Made by a program: the position numbers and the translations under genes | DNA from: Serinicoccus chungangensis | GTDB taxonomy: Bacteria > Actinomycetota > Actinomycetes > Actinomycetales > Dermatophilaceae | Direction: 5' to 3' | Length of the DNA stretch: 64,000 nucleotides | Assembly (NCBI RefSeq): GCF_006337125.1 | Contig: NZ_CP040887.1 | Span: forward strand, 992,001 to 1,056,000 | The notes under the pieces: generated by a model | Databases searched by the model: none | What the model saw: the letters and a program-made list of their open reading frames with translations, nothing else | Told to the model about the DNA's origin: nothing | Part shown: positions 8,286 through 16,679 of the stretch, one piece after another | Layout: each line of letters begins with the position of its first letter | How positions within the stretch are numbered: position 1 is the first letter of the stretch

Positions 8286-9704
8286 TCAGGAGGCCTCCCG
8301 CCGGGACAGCACCGTCTCCTCGGCGTCCGGGCCGCCGGGGACCGACGGGACCCGCAGCAGCAGGACCAGACCCAGCAGCCACCACAGACCGAAGAGCACC
8401 CAGGGCTCGAGCGGCAGCGAGGACGGCATGCCGGGCAGGTAGAGCGAGGCCAGCCCGGCGGCCAGCACCAGCGCCACCACACCGATGACCACGCCCCCGG
8501 ACCCGGTGCCGCCGATGCGCAGCGGCCGGTCCATCTCGGGCTCGCGCCGGCGCAGCACCAGGAAGGCGACCGTGACGAGCAGGTAGCCGAGCACGATCGA
8601 GGGTGACCCGGAGTCGACCAGCCAGCCGAGCGCGTCCGCCCCCAGCCACGGCGCGGCGGCCGACAGCACCCCGATGAAGAGCAGCGCGGCCGTCGGCGTC
8701 CGGAACCGCGGGTGCAGACGACCGAACGCCGCCGGCAGCATGCCCGACCGGCCCATCGCGTAGAGCAGCCGGGACCCGCCGATGAGGAAGGCGTTCCACG
8801 AGGTGAGGATGCCGGCCAGGCCCCCGGCCACGAGGATCGTCCCGAAGGTCTGCGAGCCCCACAGCGCCGCCATCGCGTCGGCCGTCGCCAGGTCGGAGTC
8901 CACGAGCTCCTGGTGGTCCATCGCCAGCCCCGAGGCGCCCACCATGACGATGTAGAACAGGCTGGCCAGCGCCACCGAGAGCACGATGAGCTTGCCGATG
9001 AGCGGGAACGGCAGGTCGATCTCCTCGGCCGACTGCGGGATGACGTCGAAGCCGACGAAGAGGAAGGGCACCACCACGAGCACGGCCGCGAAGCCGGCGA
9101 AACCCCCGGTGACCAGCGGCTCGGCATACTCCAGCGACCCGCCGACGCCGACCCCCACGAGCATGAGCACGGCGATGATGACGAGGAAGAGCACGATGAA
9201 GGTCTGCACGAGCGACGCCGGCCGGATGCCGACGACGTTGATCACGGTGAGCACGACGGCGGCCGCCGTGCCGATGACGCCCCACCCGAGGTAGACGGGC
9301 GAGCCGGCCACCGACCACAGCTCCACCGACTCCAGCGCCGGCCAGAGGTATGCCGCGGTGCGGGGCAGCGCGACCGCCTCGAAGGCGGCGATGGTGACGT
9401 AGCCGCCGACCAGGGCCCAGGACGCCACGAACGCCCACCGCGACCCCATCGCCCGCATGACGTAGTTGTGCTCGCCCCCCGCGTGCGGCATCGCGGCGAC
9501 CAGCTCGGCGTACGTCAGCCCGACGAGCGCCATGATGACCCCGCCGACGACGAAGGCCAGCACCGCACCCAGGGTGCCGGCCGCGACCAGCCACTCCCCG
9601 GTGAGCACCACCCAGCCGAAGCCGATCATCGCGCCGAACCCGATCGCGAGGGCGTCCCACCGCCCGAGCTGCCGGATGAACCCTTGCTCCGTCTGCGTGC
9701 TCAT
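8286..9704 (-). CDS. APC superfamily amino acid/amine permease
   Basis: This 472-aa polytopic membrane protein has about 12 hydrophobic segments. The first helix carries the APC-family start pattern IGFGAMIGFGWVV, with the unwound Gly motif that contacts the substrate. It should import an amino acid or amine coupled to an ion gradient, or exchange it; specificity cannot be assigned. The gene is alone on its strand, divergent from the alcohol dehydrogenase at 9821 and convergent with the sugar operon. ATG 9704 has no Shine-Dalgarno, but TAGCGT sits at -12 to -7, so its mRNA may be leaderless. Confidence 0.85.
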   Translation of the reverse strand: MSTQTEQGFIRQLGRWDALAIGFGAMIGFGWVVLTGEWLVAAGTLGAVLAFVVGGVIMALVGLTYAELVAAMPHAGGEHNYVMRAMGSRWAFVASWALVGGYVTIAAFEAVALPRTAAYLWPALESVELWSVAGSPVYLGWGVIGTAAAVVLTVINVVGIRPASLVQTFIVLFLVIIAVLMLVGVGVGGSLEYAEPLVTGGFAGFAAVLVVVPFLFVGFDVIPQSAEEIDLPFPLIGKLIVLSVALASLFYIVMVGASGLAMDHQELVDSDLATADAMAALWGSQTFGTILVAGGLAGILTSWNAFLIGGSRLLYAMGRSGMLPAAFGRLHPRFRTPTAALLFIGVLSAAAPWLGADALGWLVDSGSPSIVLGYLLVTVAFLVLRRREPEMDRPLRIGGTGSGGVVIGVVALVLAAGLASLYLPGMPSSLPLEPWVLFGLWWLLGLVLLLRVPSVPGGPDAEETVLSRREAS

Positions 9705-9710
9705 GCCCGC

Positions 9711-9716
9711 ACGCTA
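9711..9716 (-). promoter_or_regulatory. Candidate -10 element for leaderless APC permease transcript
   Basis: TAGCGT (TAnnnT) on the minus strand lies 6 nt before ATG 9704, where a -10 box would place the transcript start on the start codon. No Shine-Dalgarno is present. Confidence 0.5.
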
Positions 9717-9761
9717 GCCCTCCCGGGGAATCTGCGCGGCCCGCCGATGGTTGGAGGCTGC

Positions 9762-9824
9762 GTGAGCCGCGACCTCGTGTCGCGGCTCTGCTGTTCACCG
9801 AACCCCACAGAGGAGCATCAGTGA
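9762..9824 (+). CDS. Short upstream ORF with tandem Cys codons, overlapping the dehydrogenase start
   Basis: This 20-codon ORF starts at GTG 9762 with TTGGAGG 4 nt upstream. It encodes VSRDLVSRLCCS followed by eight more residues, and its TGA overlaps the dehydrogenase GTG (GTGA, 9821-9824). The Cys-Cys codons are at 9789-9794. A perfect 10-bp inverted repeat (GAGCCGCGAC at 9764-9773, GTCGCGGCTC at 9779-9788) lies inside it, just upstream of the Cys codons. Short Cys-rich uORFs coupled to downstream genes are known in actinobacteria as cysteine-responsive attenuators. This one resembles them, but its function is inference and it is too short for homology to decide. Confidence 0.5.
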   Translation: MSRDLVSRLCCSPNPTEEHQ

Positions 9825-10879
9825 CGACCACCACACCAGCACTCGCCGCTGCATCGGCCGGAGCCGCCTTCGAGCGGGTGCAGATCGAGCGCCGCGACCT
9901 GCGACCGGACGACGTGCGCATCGACATCCGCTGGGCCGGCATCTGCCACACCGACATCCACATCACCCGGGAGGAGTGGGGCGGCACGATCTACCCGCTC
10001 ACCCCCGGCCACGAGATCCTCGGGACCGTGACCGAGGTCGGCCCGGAGGTGACCGCCCACCAGGTCGGTGACGTCGTCGGCGTCGGCTGCCTCGTCGACT
10101 CCTGCGGCGAGTGCGCGCCCTGCCAGGACGGCGAGGAGCAGTACTGCCTCAAGGGCGCCGTGCAGACCTACGGCCAGGAGGACTACCACGGGGAGGTCAC
10201 CAAGGGTGGCTACAGCGGCGAGGTCGTCGTCCGTGACCACTTCGTCGTCAAGATCCCGGACTCCTACGACGAGGCCGACTACGCCGGCGTGACGCCGCTG
10301 CTGTGCGCGGGCATCACGACCTACCACCCGCTCAAGGAGGCCGGCGTCGGCCCGGGCTCGCGCGTGGGCGTCATCGGCATGGGCGGCCTCGGGCACGTCG
10401 CGGTGAAGATCGCCGCGGCCATGGGCGCCGAGGTCACCGTGCTGAGCCGCACCGACAGCAAGAAGCAGGACGGTATGTCGTTCGGCGCCCAGGATTTCCG
10501 CGCCACCCAGGACGGCACGGCGTTCGAGGAGCTCGCCGGCAGCTTCGACCTCCTGGTCAACACCGTCGGCTCGGGCATCCCGCTGGACTCCTACATGGGT
10601 CTGCTCGACCGCGGCGGGGTCCTGGCCAATGTCGGCGCCCCGGAGGACTCGCTGCAGGTCAGCGCCTTCTCGCTGCTGGCCAACCGGCGCTCCATCAGGG
10701 GCAACATGATCGGCGGCCTGCCCGAGCACCAGGAGATGCTCGACTTCTGCGCCGAGCACGGCATCACCGCCACCGTGGAGGTCATCGACGCCGGCCAGGT
10801 CGACGACTACTACGACAAGGTCGTGGCCGGGGACGTGCGCTACCGCGCCGTCATCGACACGGCGACGCTGGCGGGCTGA
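9821..10879 (+). CDS. Zinc-dependent NAD(P)-alcohol dehydrogenase (cinnamyl-alcohol dehydrogenase-like)
   Basis: This 352-aa medium-chain dehydrogenase has catalytic zinc motifs GICHTDIHI and GHEILGTV. The structural-zinc loop CLVDSCGECAPCQDGEEQYC carries the expected spaced cysteines, and the cofactor motif is GMGGLGHVAVK. The pattern matches the YahK/CAD group, which reduces aldehydes or oxidises alcohols, usually with NADP(H). GTG 9821 has AGAGGAG upstream and overlaps the stop of the Cys-Cys short ORF, so translation is probably coupled to it. The gene is followed by a strong hairpin. The physiological substrate is unknown; aldehyde detoxification is plausible. Confidence 0.88.
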   Translation: MTTTTPALAAASAGAAFERVQIERRDLRPDDVRIDIRWAGICHTDIHITREEWGGTIYPLTPGHEILGTVTEVGPEVTAHQVGDVVGVGCLVDSCGECAPCQDGEEQYCLKGAVQTYGQEDYHGEVTKGGYSGEVVVRDHFVVKIPDSYDEADYAGVTPLLCAGITTYHPLKEAGVGPGSRVGVIGMGGLGHVAVKIAAAMGAEVTVLSRTDSKKQDGMSFGAQDFRATQDGTAFEELAGSFDLLVNTVGSGIPLDSYMGLLDRGGVLANVGAPEDSLQVSAFSLLANRRSIRGNMIGGLPEHQEMLDFCAEHGITATVEVIDAGQVDDYYDKVVAGDVRYRAVIDTATLAG

Positions 10880-10895
10880 CCGCCCCCACGGCATA

Positions 10896-10934
10896 CCCCG
10901 GGCGCCCGCACCGACACGGTGCGGGCGCCCGGGG
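10896..10934. terminator. Strong hairpin terminator between convergent genes
   Basis: A perfect 18-bp stem (10896-10913 with 10917-10934) encloses a 3-nt loop (ACA). It is almost entirely G/C and has no T-tract. It lies between the dehydrogenase end and the convergent pRiA4b-like gene end, so it could serve both directions. Confidence 0.7.
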
Positions 10935-10952
10935 TCGTCGTGCTGAGGTGGG

Positions 10953-12482
10953 TCACACGACGACCTGGGGCCACAGCATCATCCGCGCCATTCCGGCCAC
11001 CCGCCGGCGGCTCTGCTGGTCGGGCTCTGCGCGCAGCAGCTTCAGCCCGGACGCGTCCGAGAGCGTTCGCCAGACCGGGCGGCACCACTCAATGGCGTGG
11101 TGCGGGTCGACCCCTCGTGACGTGGTCCGGAGGCCGCAGCGGGTCATGAGGTCCGCCACCGGGACCCGGTGGTCGTAGCCGGTCTCGCCGGTCGCCGCGC
11201 TCACCAGCGCGAAGAGCGCCATCGCCGCCTGCACCAGATCGTTCTTGTCGGCGCCCACCCGCCCGGCGACGTGCTGCACGAGGTCCGCGTCGTCGGTCAG
11301 GGCTGCAGCCGCCCGGGTCCGCAGCAACCGGCCCCGGTACTTGCGCAGCAGCCCCACCCGCTGGCAGCGCGCCCGGAGGTCCGCGACGGGGGCGGTCTGG
11401 TCCTCGCGGTTGCCCGTGCCGATCCATCCGTCCTCGAAGCCGAGGTCGCGGTAGATCTGCTCCACGACCGCCGGCTTCATCCACCCCGCCTGGGTGAGGG
11501 GTATGCCGTCGTCCCCGGCCAGGTCGACCAGGTAGCGGTAGGGGCGGGCCAGGGTGGCGAGGTCCTCCGCCGTGAGGTCGCCGTACTTGCTGGCGTCCCG
11601 CGCCGTCCGGGTCAGCTCGGCCAGCTCGCCGAGCACGTCCGGCAGGGCCAGGTCCAGCAGCGGCTCCAGGGCCGACGGCCACTCCACCGCGTCCTCCCCC
11701 GAGGCGAGCGACTCCATCAGCTCGGCCTGCGTCATACCGGCGATCCGCAGCCGCTCGTTGACCGAGGCGACGTCCTCCTCGAAGGGGTCCCACCCGGGTG
11801 GCACCCAGGCGCGCATCTGCGGGTCGAGCGCTGCGACACCGCCGGCCCGAAACGCGTCGACCAGCTCCTGGTGTCCGGGCGGCCCGCCGCAGTCCTCGAG
11901 CGGACCGGCCATGCGAGCGGCGGTGCACACCGCGTCCTCGACCTCGGCGTCGTCGTCCAGCGTGACGACCTTCTCGAGCTTGAGGGTGCAGGTCCAGTCA
12001 TCTCCGAAGTCGTAGGTGTAGAACAGCCGGTCACCCGGTTGGCGCAGCACCTGGTCGAGGCGCACCTCGACCTCGGGCTGCATGCCCTCGTCCTCGGGCT
12101 CGATCTCGTCCAGCTCGGTGGTGAAGAACGGCCCGGTCCAGATGCGCTTGGCCGGTCCGGGCCAGAACCGGTGCAGGTGCCCGTCCAGCCAGCCGAACGC
12201 CGCCTGCAGGATGTGATGCACCTCGCCGAGCTGGAGGTCGCCGCGCAGCTCCAGCCGGCGCCACACCGGCGGCCTGACATCATCGACGTCGACCCGCACG
12301 GTCAGGAGCACGTCGTCCTCGGGCGGGTCGGGCAGCACGACCGGCTCCACCCTGGGCCAGCCGAACTCGGGGGCTCCAAGGCCGCCGCTGGCGGCGGCGA
12401 TCCCGGCGAGCAGCTGGTGCAGCTCGTCCGGCGTCATGCTGGCAATCGCCTGTCGGAGGTCGTCGGGCAGGTCCTGGGCCAC
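10953..12482 (-). CDS. Plasmid pRiA4b ORF-3-like domain protein
   Basis: This 509-aa protein has a central domain with the hallmarks of the pRiA4b ORF-3 family: the PPVWRRLELRGDLQLGEVHH pattern near its start, AFGWLDGHLHRF, and YDFGDDWTCTLKLEKV further on. The family was named from a plasmid gene and is found in chromosomes and mobile elements alike; its biochemical role is not established. The C-terminal half is helical and less conserved. I chose GTG 12482 because GAGGAG lies 8 nt upstream; an ATG 48 nt further up has no ribosome site. It stands between the dehydrogenase and the DUF5129 gene, with no other sign of a mobile element. Confidence 0.75.
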   Translation of the reverse strand: MAQDLPDDLRQAIASMTPDELHQLLAGIAAASGGLGAPEFGWPRVEPVVLPDPPEDDVLLTVRVDVDDVRPPVWRRLELRGDLQLGEVHHILQAAFGWLDGHLHRFWPGPAKRIWTGPFFTTELDEIEPEDEGMQPEVEVRLDQVLRQPGDRLFYTYDFGDDWTCTLKLEKVVTLDDDAEVEDAVCTAARMAGPLEDCGGPPGHQELVDAFRAGGVAALDPQMRAWVPPGWDPFEEDVASVNERLRIAGMTQAELMESLASGEDAVEWPSALEPLLDLALPDVLGELAELTRTARDASKYGDLTAEDLATLARPYRYLVDLAGDDGIPLTQAGWMKPAVVEQIYRDLGFEDGWIGTGNREDQTAPVADLRARCQRVGLLRKYRGRLLRTRAAAALTDDADLVQHVAGRVGADKNDLVQAAMALFALVSAATGETGYDHRVPVADLMTRCGLRTTSRGVDPHHAIEWCRPVWRTLSDASGLKLLRAEPDQQSRRRVAGMARMMLWPQVVV

Positions 12483-12660
12483 GTGCTCTGCTCCTCGCTC
12501 GGGGGTCGAGGCGCAGGACCACCCGGTCATCGGTCGGTGCCGAGCCTACGGATCCTCCGGCGAACCCCACCCGCGGCACGCCCTAGTCGGAGCAGATGCC
12601 GGGCGAGAAGAAAACGAGCACGCTCGGAACCGCGAGCAACCCATCCCGCCCAGAACCCGC

Positions 12661-12727
12661 TCAGAACCGCGAGCAGCTCACGGCACCGGCAACGCTCCCG
12701 CAGTCAGAACCGCGAGGAGCTCCCGGC
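12661..12727. repeat. Imperfect duplication of the DUF5129 gene 3' end
   Basis: TCAGAACCGCGAG at 12661 recurs at 12704, 43 bp apart. The similarity extends about 24 bp (AGCTC then CGGC), and a third partial copy, TCGGAACCGCGAGCA, begins at 12624. The 12704 copy encodes the last residues and stop of the minus-strand gene. The others are non-coding and may be decayed duplications of its tail. Confidence 0.5.
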
Positions 12728-14176
12728 GCCGCTGAAGCTGCCGCCGCCGCCGTAGCCGGAGCTCGCCCCGCTCGAGCTGGACCGCGACTGCTCCACGGCG
12801 GCGGTGCCGGAGTGCAGGCCGGTCTGGAACGCGCCGAGCGGGTACCAGCCCCAGGACGGGTAGGCCGCGGCGAGGATCGTGGCCTCGGTGCGGCGCTGGG
12901 ACCGCTCGTCGCGCATCGCCTTCTTCATGGCGACCCGCTCCTCGGGCGTCTTCCCGACCTCCTCCGCGACGGCACCGGCGAGCCGGTCCAGCCGCTCGCT
13001 CAACCCGTCGCGGGTGGTCCGCAGCTCGTCCAGGGCGTCGTCCGGGGAGACCTCCTGCGCCTCCAGCTGCCCGCGCAGCTGGTCCAGGCGGGCCAGGGCG
13101 CCGGACGCGAACTCCCGGAGCTCGGCGACCTCGGGCAGCCCGCGCGCCTCGTCCGGCACGTCCGTGGCGATCACCGCGTCGACCTGCTCGAGGTCCTCGC
13201 GCAGCGGCGCCTCCTGGCGGGTCCACGCCTCCGACCAGGCACGTTCGCGGGTCAGGAAGGTCGCCGTGTCGGCGATGACGTCGTCGAGGTGGTCCAGCTC
13301 CAGGGCCTTGTCGCGGTATGCCGTGAGCCGGGTCTGCGACGCCTTCCGGTTGTACGACGACTCCGGGATGGCGCGCGCCTCGTTGCCGAGCTCGGTGAGC
13401 TCGCGCACCCCGCGGGTGAACTCGTCGTAGCGGCGCAGGACGCGCCCGCCGTAGCGGGAGTCCTCGGGGATGAGCCGGGCGTGCAGCTCGGTGGCGTCCA
13501 TCTCACCGACGACCGAGGCCATCCGGCGGTCGCCCTCGGCGCGCATGTCGCGGCTGACCCGGGCGCGGTGGACGCCGACGCCCAGCCAGGTGCCCGCGCC
13601 GACGGCGGTGAGCAGCGACAGCAGCCCGGCCAGGACGACCCCGCCGGCCGACCTCATGAAGGGCTGCTCGATGCGCGCCGCCCCCGCCTCGAGCCCGGCC
13701 AGCGTGCCGTCCGTCCAGTCGGCCGCGCGGAAGTCGTCCTTGGCGGCGTCCTGGATCTGCAGCTGCTCCTCCTGGGGGACCTCGCGGTTCTCCCCGAAGT
13801 AGGTGCCCACCAGTCTCCCCTCGGGATCGACCGCGAAGACGAACAGGTCGTCGGCCCAGGTCTGCCCGTCCGGCGAGAGCCACTCGGTGCGCTCGGATCG
13901 CGCGTGCTCGAGCACGGCCGTGTTGAGCGCCAGGTCGTCGGTCCGCGCCGCCTCGCCCCCCAGGGTGCTGAAGACGGCGACATCGGTCGGCTCGTGGAAG
14001 CGCAGCCCCTCCACGCCGGCCTCCAACGCCGACAGGTCCAGGACCTGCGCGTCGTCGTCGACGACCAGGCTGCTCGCGACGTGCTCGGGGGACTGCGTGG
14101 CCCAGAGGCCGACGCTCGTCCCGACCACCCCCAGCAGCGCGACACCGCCCACCACGGCCCGGTGCACGTTCGACAT
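12704..14176 (-). CDS. DUF5129-type membrane protein (TPM-like domain) with Gly/Ser-rich tail
   Basis: This 490-aa protein has one N-terminal hydrophobic helix (about residues 7-26) and an extracellular region of about 150 residues resembling the TPM/DUF5129 fold (segments such as VAVFSTLGG and LNTAVLEHAR). A second helix (about 180-205) follows, then a long charged, helical cytoplasmic region. The last 25 residues are almost only Ser and Gly (SGYGGGGSFSGAGSSSRF), as often seen in DUF5129 and TPM proteins. ATG 14176 has GAAGAGGGG upstream. It is a single gene, divergent from the cupin. The function is unknown; membrane or cell-envelope quality control has been suggested for TPM relatives. Confidence 0.65.
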   Translation of the reverse strand: MSNVHRAVVGGVALLGVVGTSVGLWATQSPEHVASSLVVDDDAQVLDLSALEAGVEGLRFHEPTDVAVFSTLGGEAARTDDLALNTAVLEHARSERTEWLSPDGQTWADDLFVFAVDPEGRLVGTYFGENREVPQEEQLQIQDAAKDDFRAADWTDGTLAGLEAGAARIEQPFMRSAGGVVLAGLLSLLTAVGAGTWLGVGVHRARVSRDMRAEGDRRMASVVGEMDATELHARLIPEDSRYGGRVLRRYDEFTRGVRELTELGNEARAIPESSYNRKASQTRLTAYRDKALELDHLDDVIADTATFLTRERAWSEAWTRQEAPLREDLEQVDAVIATDVPDEARGLPEVAELREFASGALARLDQLRGQLEAQEVSPDDALDELRTTRDGLSERLDRLAGAVAEEVGKTPEERVAMKKAMRDERSQRRTEATILAAAYPSWGWYPLGAFQTGLHSGTAAVEQSRSSSSGASSGYGGGGSFSGAGSSSRF

Positions 14177-14362
14177 GTCCCCTCTTCCCTCCGGCACCCC
14201 GGCCGGCCGATCGACGGCAGCTCCTACCGTACCGACGCCGCCGCGCCGGCCGAGGTTCCGGTTCCCTGCCGGCAGCCGGGTGGGGCGGCCGCCCGGGCGC
14301 GGGAGGCGGGGGCGGGCCGCTAGGTTGGGAGCCTGAAGCCACCTGCACGAGAGGACGCCAGC

Positions 14363-14836
14363 ATGGTCACCGACCCCGGACCCCGGCCGAACGCCTTCGA
14401 CATCGAGACCGCGACGAGGGACACCACGACATACCGCACGGTGGCCTGGACCGGGAAGTACCTCCAGGTCACCCTCATGTCCATCCCGCCCGGGCAGTCG
14501 ATCGGCCTCGAGGCCCACCCGGAGACCGACCAGTTCCTGCGGGTGGACGCCGGCCAGGGCCGGTGCGTCATGGGTCCGGCCGAGGACGACCTCGACTTCA
14601 CCCAGGACGTCTCCGACGGGTGGTCGATCCAGGTCCCGGCCGGGGCCTGGCACGACGTCATCAACACCGGGGACGAGCCGCTGCAGCTGTATGCCGTCTA
14701 CGCCCCGTCCCACCACGCGCAGGGCATCGTGCAGCAGACGTCCGAGGACGCCGAGGCGGACGAGGACTCGGGCCGGGACGTGCCCCCGGAGTGGACGGTC
14801 CAGCCGGGCAGCGGCGAGGACGACCTCAAGGCCTGA
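14363..14836 (+). CDS. Cupin-domain protein
   Basis: This 157-aa single-domain cupin has motif 1 as PPGQSIGLEAHPETDQFLRV and motif 2 as VPAGAWHDVINTGDEPLQLY, with the His and Glu residues expected to hold a metal ion. The C-terminal 30 residues are acidic. Small cupins of this type are often annotated as mannose-6-phosphate-isomerase-like but usually lack a known substrate. GAGAGGA lies 8 nt before ATG 14363, and a TAGGTT hexamer around 14321 could be its -10. It lies 113 bp before the SDR gene on the same strand. Confidence 0.8.
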   Translation: MVTDPGPRPNAFDIETATRDTTTYRTVAWTGKYLQVTLMSIPPGQSIGLEAHPETDQFLRVDAGQGRCVMGPAEDDLDFTQDVSDGWSIQVPAGAWHDVINTGDEPLQLYAVYAPSHHAQGIVQQTSEDAEADEDSGRDVPPEWTVQPGSGEDDLKA

Positions 14837-14949
14837 GTCGACGGGCGCCGGGCGGTCGGCCGGCGCCGGCGCGATCGTGGGGGCCCACCCTCGTGCGGGG
14901 TGGACCGTTCCACGGTGCGCGGGTGCGGCGGGCGGGGGAGGATCGAGGC

Positions 14950-15852
14950 ATGGCCCAGAAGACCGACCAGCTGACCTTCGACGACCCGACCACCCGCCAC
15001 CCGCGCCTCTCCCCGCCCGAGCAGGACCAGCCCATGCCCGGGCTGGACGCCGAGCTCGACCCCCCGGCCGACCGGGGCGAGACGTCATACCGCGGCACCG
15101 GCCGCCTGCAGGGCCGTCGCGCGCTCATCACCGGCGGTGACTCCGGCATCGGCGGGGCCGTGGCGATCGCCTACGCCCGCGAGGGCGCCGACGTCGCGAT
15201 CAACTACCTCCCCGACGAGCAGGAGGACGCAGACCGGATCCGGGAGCTCGTCGAGGCGGAGGGCCGCACGTGCGTGCAGCTGCCCGGCGACGTCACCAAC
15301 AAGGAGACCTGCCAGCGGCTCGTCGAGCAGGCGGTGGAGCAGCTCGGCGGGCTCGACGCACTCGTCGTCAACGCCGGCAAGCAGGTCAGCACGCCCTCCA
15401 TCGAGGAGATCAGCGACGAGCAGTTCGACCTCACCGTCAAGACCAATGTCTACGCGATGTTCTGGATCTGCCGGGCTGCGGTCCCGCACCTGGAGGCCGG
15501 GTCGACGATCATCCTGTCCAGCTCCGTCCAGGCCTACAGCCCCAGCGAGCACCTGCTGGACTACGCCATGACCAAGAGCGCCATGAACACCTTCGGCAAG
15601 GGCCTGGCCAAGCAGCTCGCGCCGAAGGGCGTGCGGGTCAACGTCGTGGCGCCGGGCCCCATCTGGACCCCGCTGCAGGTGGTGCAGGGCCAGCCCAAGG
15701 AGGCCATCCCGGAGTTCGGCCTCGGGCAGCCTCTGGGGCGCGCGGGCCAGCCGGTCGAGCTCGCCCCGGCCTACGTCTTCCTCGCCTCGCCGGAGAGCAG
15801 CTACGTCGTGGGCGAGACGCTCAACGTCAACGACGGTGCCGACAGCCCCTGA
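14950..15852 (+). CDS. SDR-family oxidoreductase (YhdF/YdaD-like)
   Basis: This 300-aa short-chain dehydrogenase has an extended N-terminus (about 50 residues, with the PEQDQPMPGLDAELDPPADRG-like lead typical of the stress-associated YhdF/YdaD group). The NAD(P)-binding motif is TGGDSGIGG, the NAG motif is VVNAGKQ, and the catalytic Ser is in ILSSSVQAYSPS, followed by the catalytic pair in YAMTK. The family reduces or oxidises small alcohols or sugars, and several homologues are induced by general stress. ATG 14950 has GGGGGAGG upstream. The gene is probably transcribed with or just after the cupin. Confidence 0.88.
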   Translation: MAQKTDQLTFDDPTTRHPRLSPPEQDQPMPGLDAELDPPADRGETSYRGTGRLQGRRALITGGDSGIGGAVAIAYAREGADVAINYLPDEQEDADRIRELVEAEGRTCVQLPGDVTNKETCQRLVEQAVEQLGGLDALVVNAGKQVSTPSIEEISDEQFDLTVKTNVYAMFWICRAAVPHLEAGSTIILSSSVQAYSPSEHLLDYAMTKSAMNTFGKGLAKQLAPKGVRVNVVAPGPIWTPLQVVQGQPKEAIPEFGLGQPLGRAGQPVELAPAYVFLASPESSYVVGETLNVNDGADSP

Positions 15853-15864
15853 CCGGCGCTCGGG

Positions 15865-16590
15865 TCAGTCCCGGCGGTAGGGGTCGGTCGGGTCCTGCCC
15901 GGGCGGCCGCGGGGGTGACCCCTGACCGTACGGCTGGCCGTACCCCTGCCCCGGTGCCTGCGGGTAGCCGCTGTCCTGCGGCTGGCCGTAGCCCTGCTGC
16001 GGGTAGGCGGTGCCGTAGCCGTAGCCCCCGGGCGGCCCGTCCGCGGCCTTCCGGTCCCTGCTTCGGCCGACGAGCCACAGGATGAGCCCGATGCCGGTGA
16101 GCAGCAGCAGCGGGATGAGCGCCAGGATGCCCAGGCCTGCGACCGCCAGGCCGATGGTGGCCCCGATGCTGATGCTCGGGGACAGCGACGCGGCGCCGCC
16201 CTCGCAGGTGAACGTGTGCTCCCCGGTGGCGGTGGCCTGGTAGGTCCCCACCAGCTGGGCGTCGACCTGCTGGTCACCGGTGTCGAAGGTGCTGTCCTGC
16301 GTGAGCGCCGACTCGGTGCCGTCCGGCCCGGTCACCGTGCACGTCGGGGTCTGGCTGCCCTCGGCGGTCACCAGTCGCAGGTCGCCCTCCTCCACGGAGA
16401 CGGTCGTCTGGCCCCCGTCGATCGGTGTCCCGCCGCCCTGGAGGTCGCTGAACATCCGGGCGCCCTGCACCCCGCCCCAGGCCACGCCGATCCCGACGAT
16501 GACGGACAGGACGAGGCCGATGATGAACATCCACTTGCCGGCCGTCGTCAGACCGCTGCGTCGCGGTGCCGGAGGGTTCCCGTAGCTCAT
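15865..16590 (-). CDS. Small membrane protein with extracellular domain and Pro/Gly/Gln-Tyr-rich tail
   Basis: This 241-aa protein has a first helix at about residues 17-40 and an extracellular domain of about 90 residues containing CTVTGPDGTES and TATGEHTFTCEG (two Cys, perhaps a disulfide). A second helix lies near 145-170, followed by a cytoplasmic tail rich in Gly, Tyr, Pro and Gln. It is a paralogue of the next gene upstream and similar in layout to the protein at 46566. I do not recognise a named family. ATG 16590 has no clear Shine-Dalgarno; TAAGGT at -12 to -7 suggests a leaderless start. It converges with the SDR gene. Confidence 0.7.
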   Translation of the reverse strand: MSYGNPPAPRRSGLTTAGKWMFIIGLVLSVIVGIGVAWGGVQGARMFSDLQGGGTPIDGGQTTVSVEEGDLRLVTAEGSQTPTCTVTGPDGTESALTQDSTFDTGDQQVDAQLVGTYQATATGEHTFTCEGGAASLSPSISIGATIGLAVAGLGILALIPLLLLTGIGLILWLVGRSRDRKAADGPPGGYGYGTAYPQQGYGQPQDSGYPQAPGQGYGQPYGQGSPPRPPGQDPTDPYRRD

Positions 16591-16596
16591 GGCACG

Positions 16597-16602
16597 ACCT
16601 TA
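16597..16602 (-). promoter_or_regulatory. Candidate -10 element for leaderless membrane-protein transcript
   Basis: TAAGGT (minus strand) ends 6 nt before ATG 16590. It would start transcription at the ATG and decouple this gene from the large upstream block. Confidence 0.45.
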
Positions 16603-16679
16603 TCCGCCACGCCCCGGCGTCGCGCGCACCGTGCGCCGCGGGCCTACCGGGCGGGTCGGGGACGACCCGCACCAGCCGG

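Noticed and set aside
10953..12482. The pRiA4b ORF-3-like gene as evidence of a mobile element
   Set aside because: No transposase, integrase, terminal repeats or composition change are visible around it; the family is common on chromosomes.
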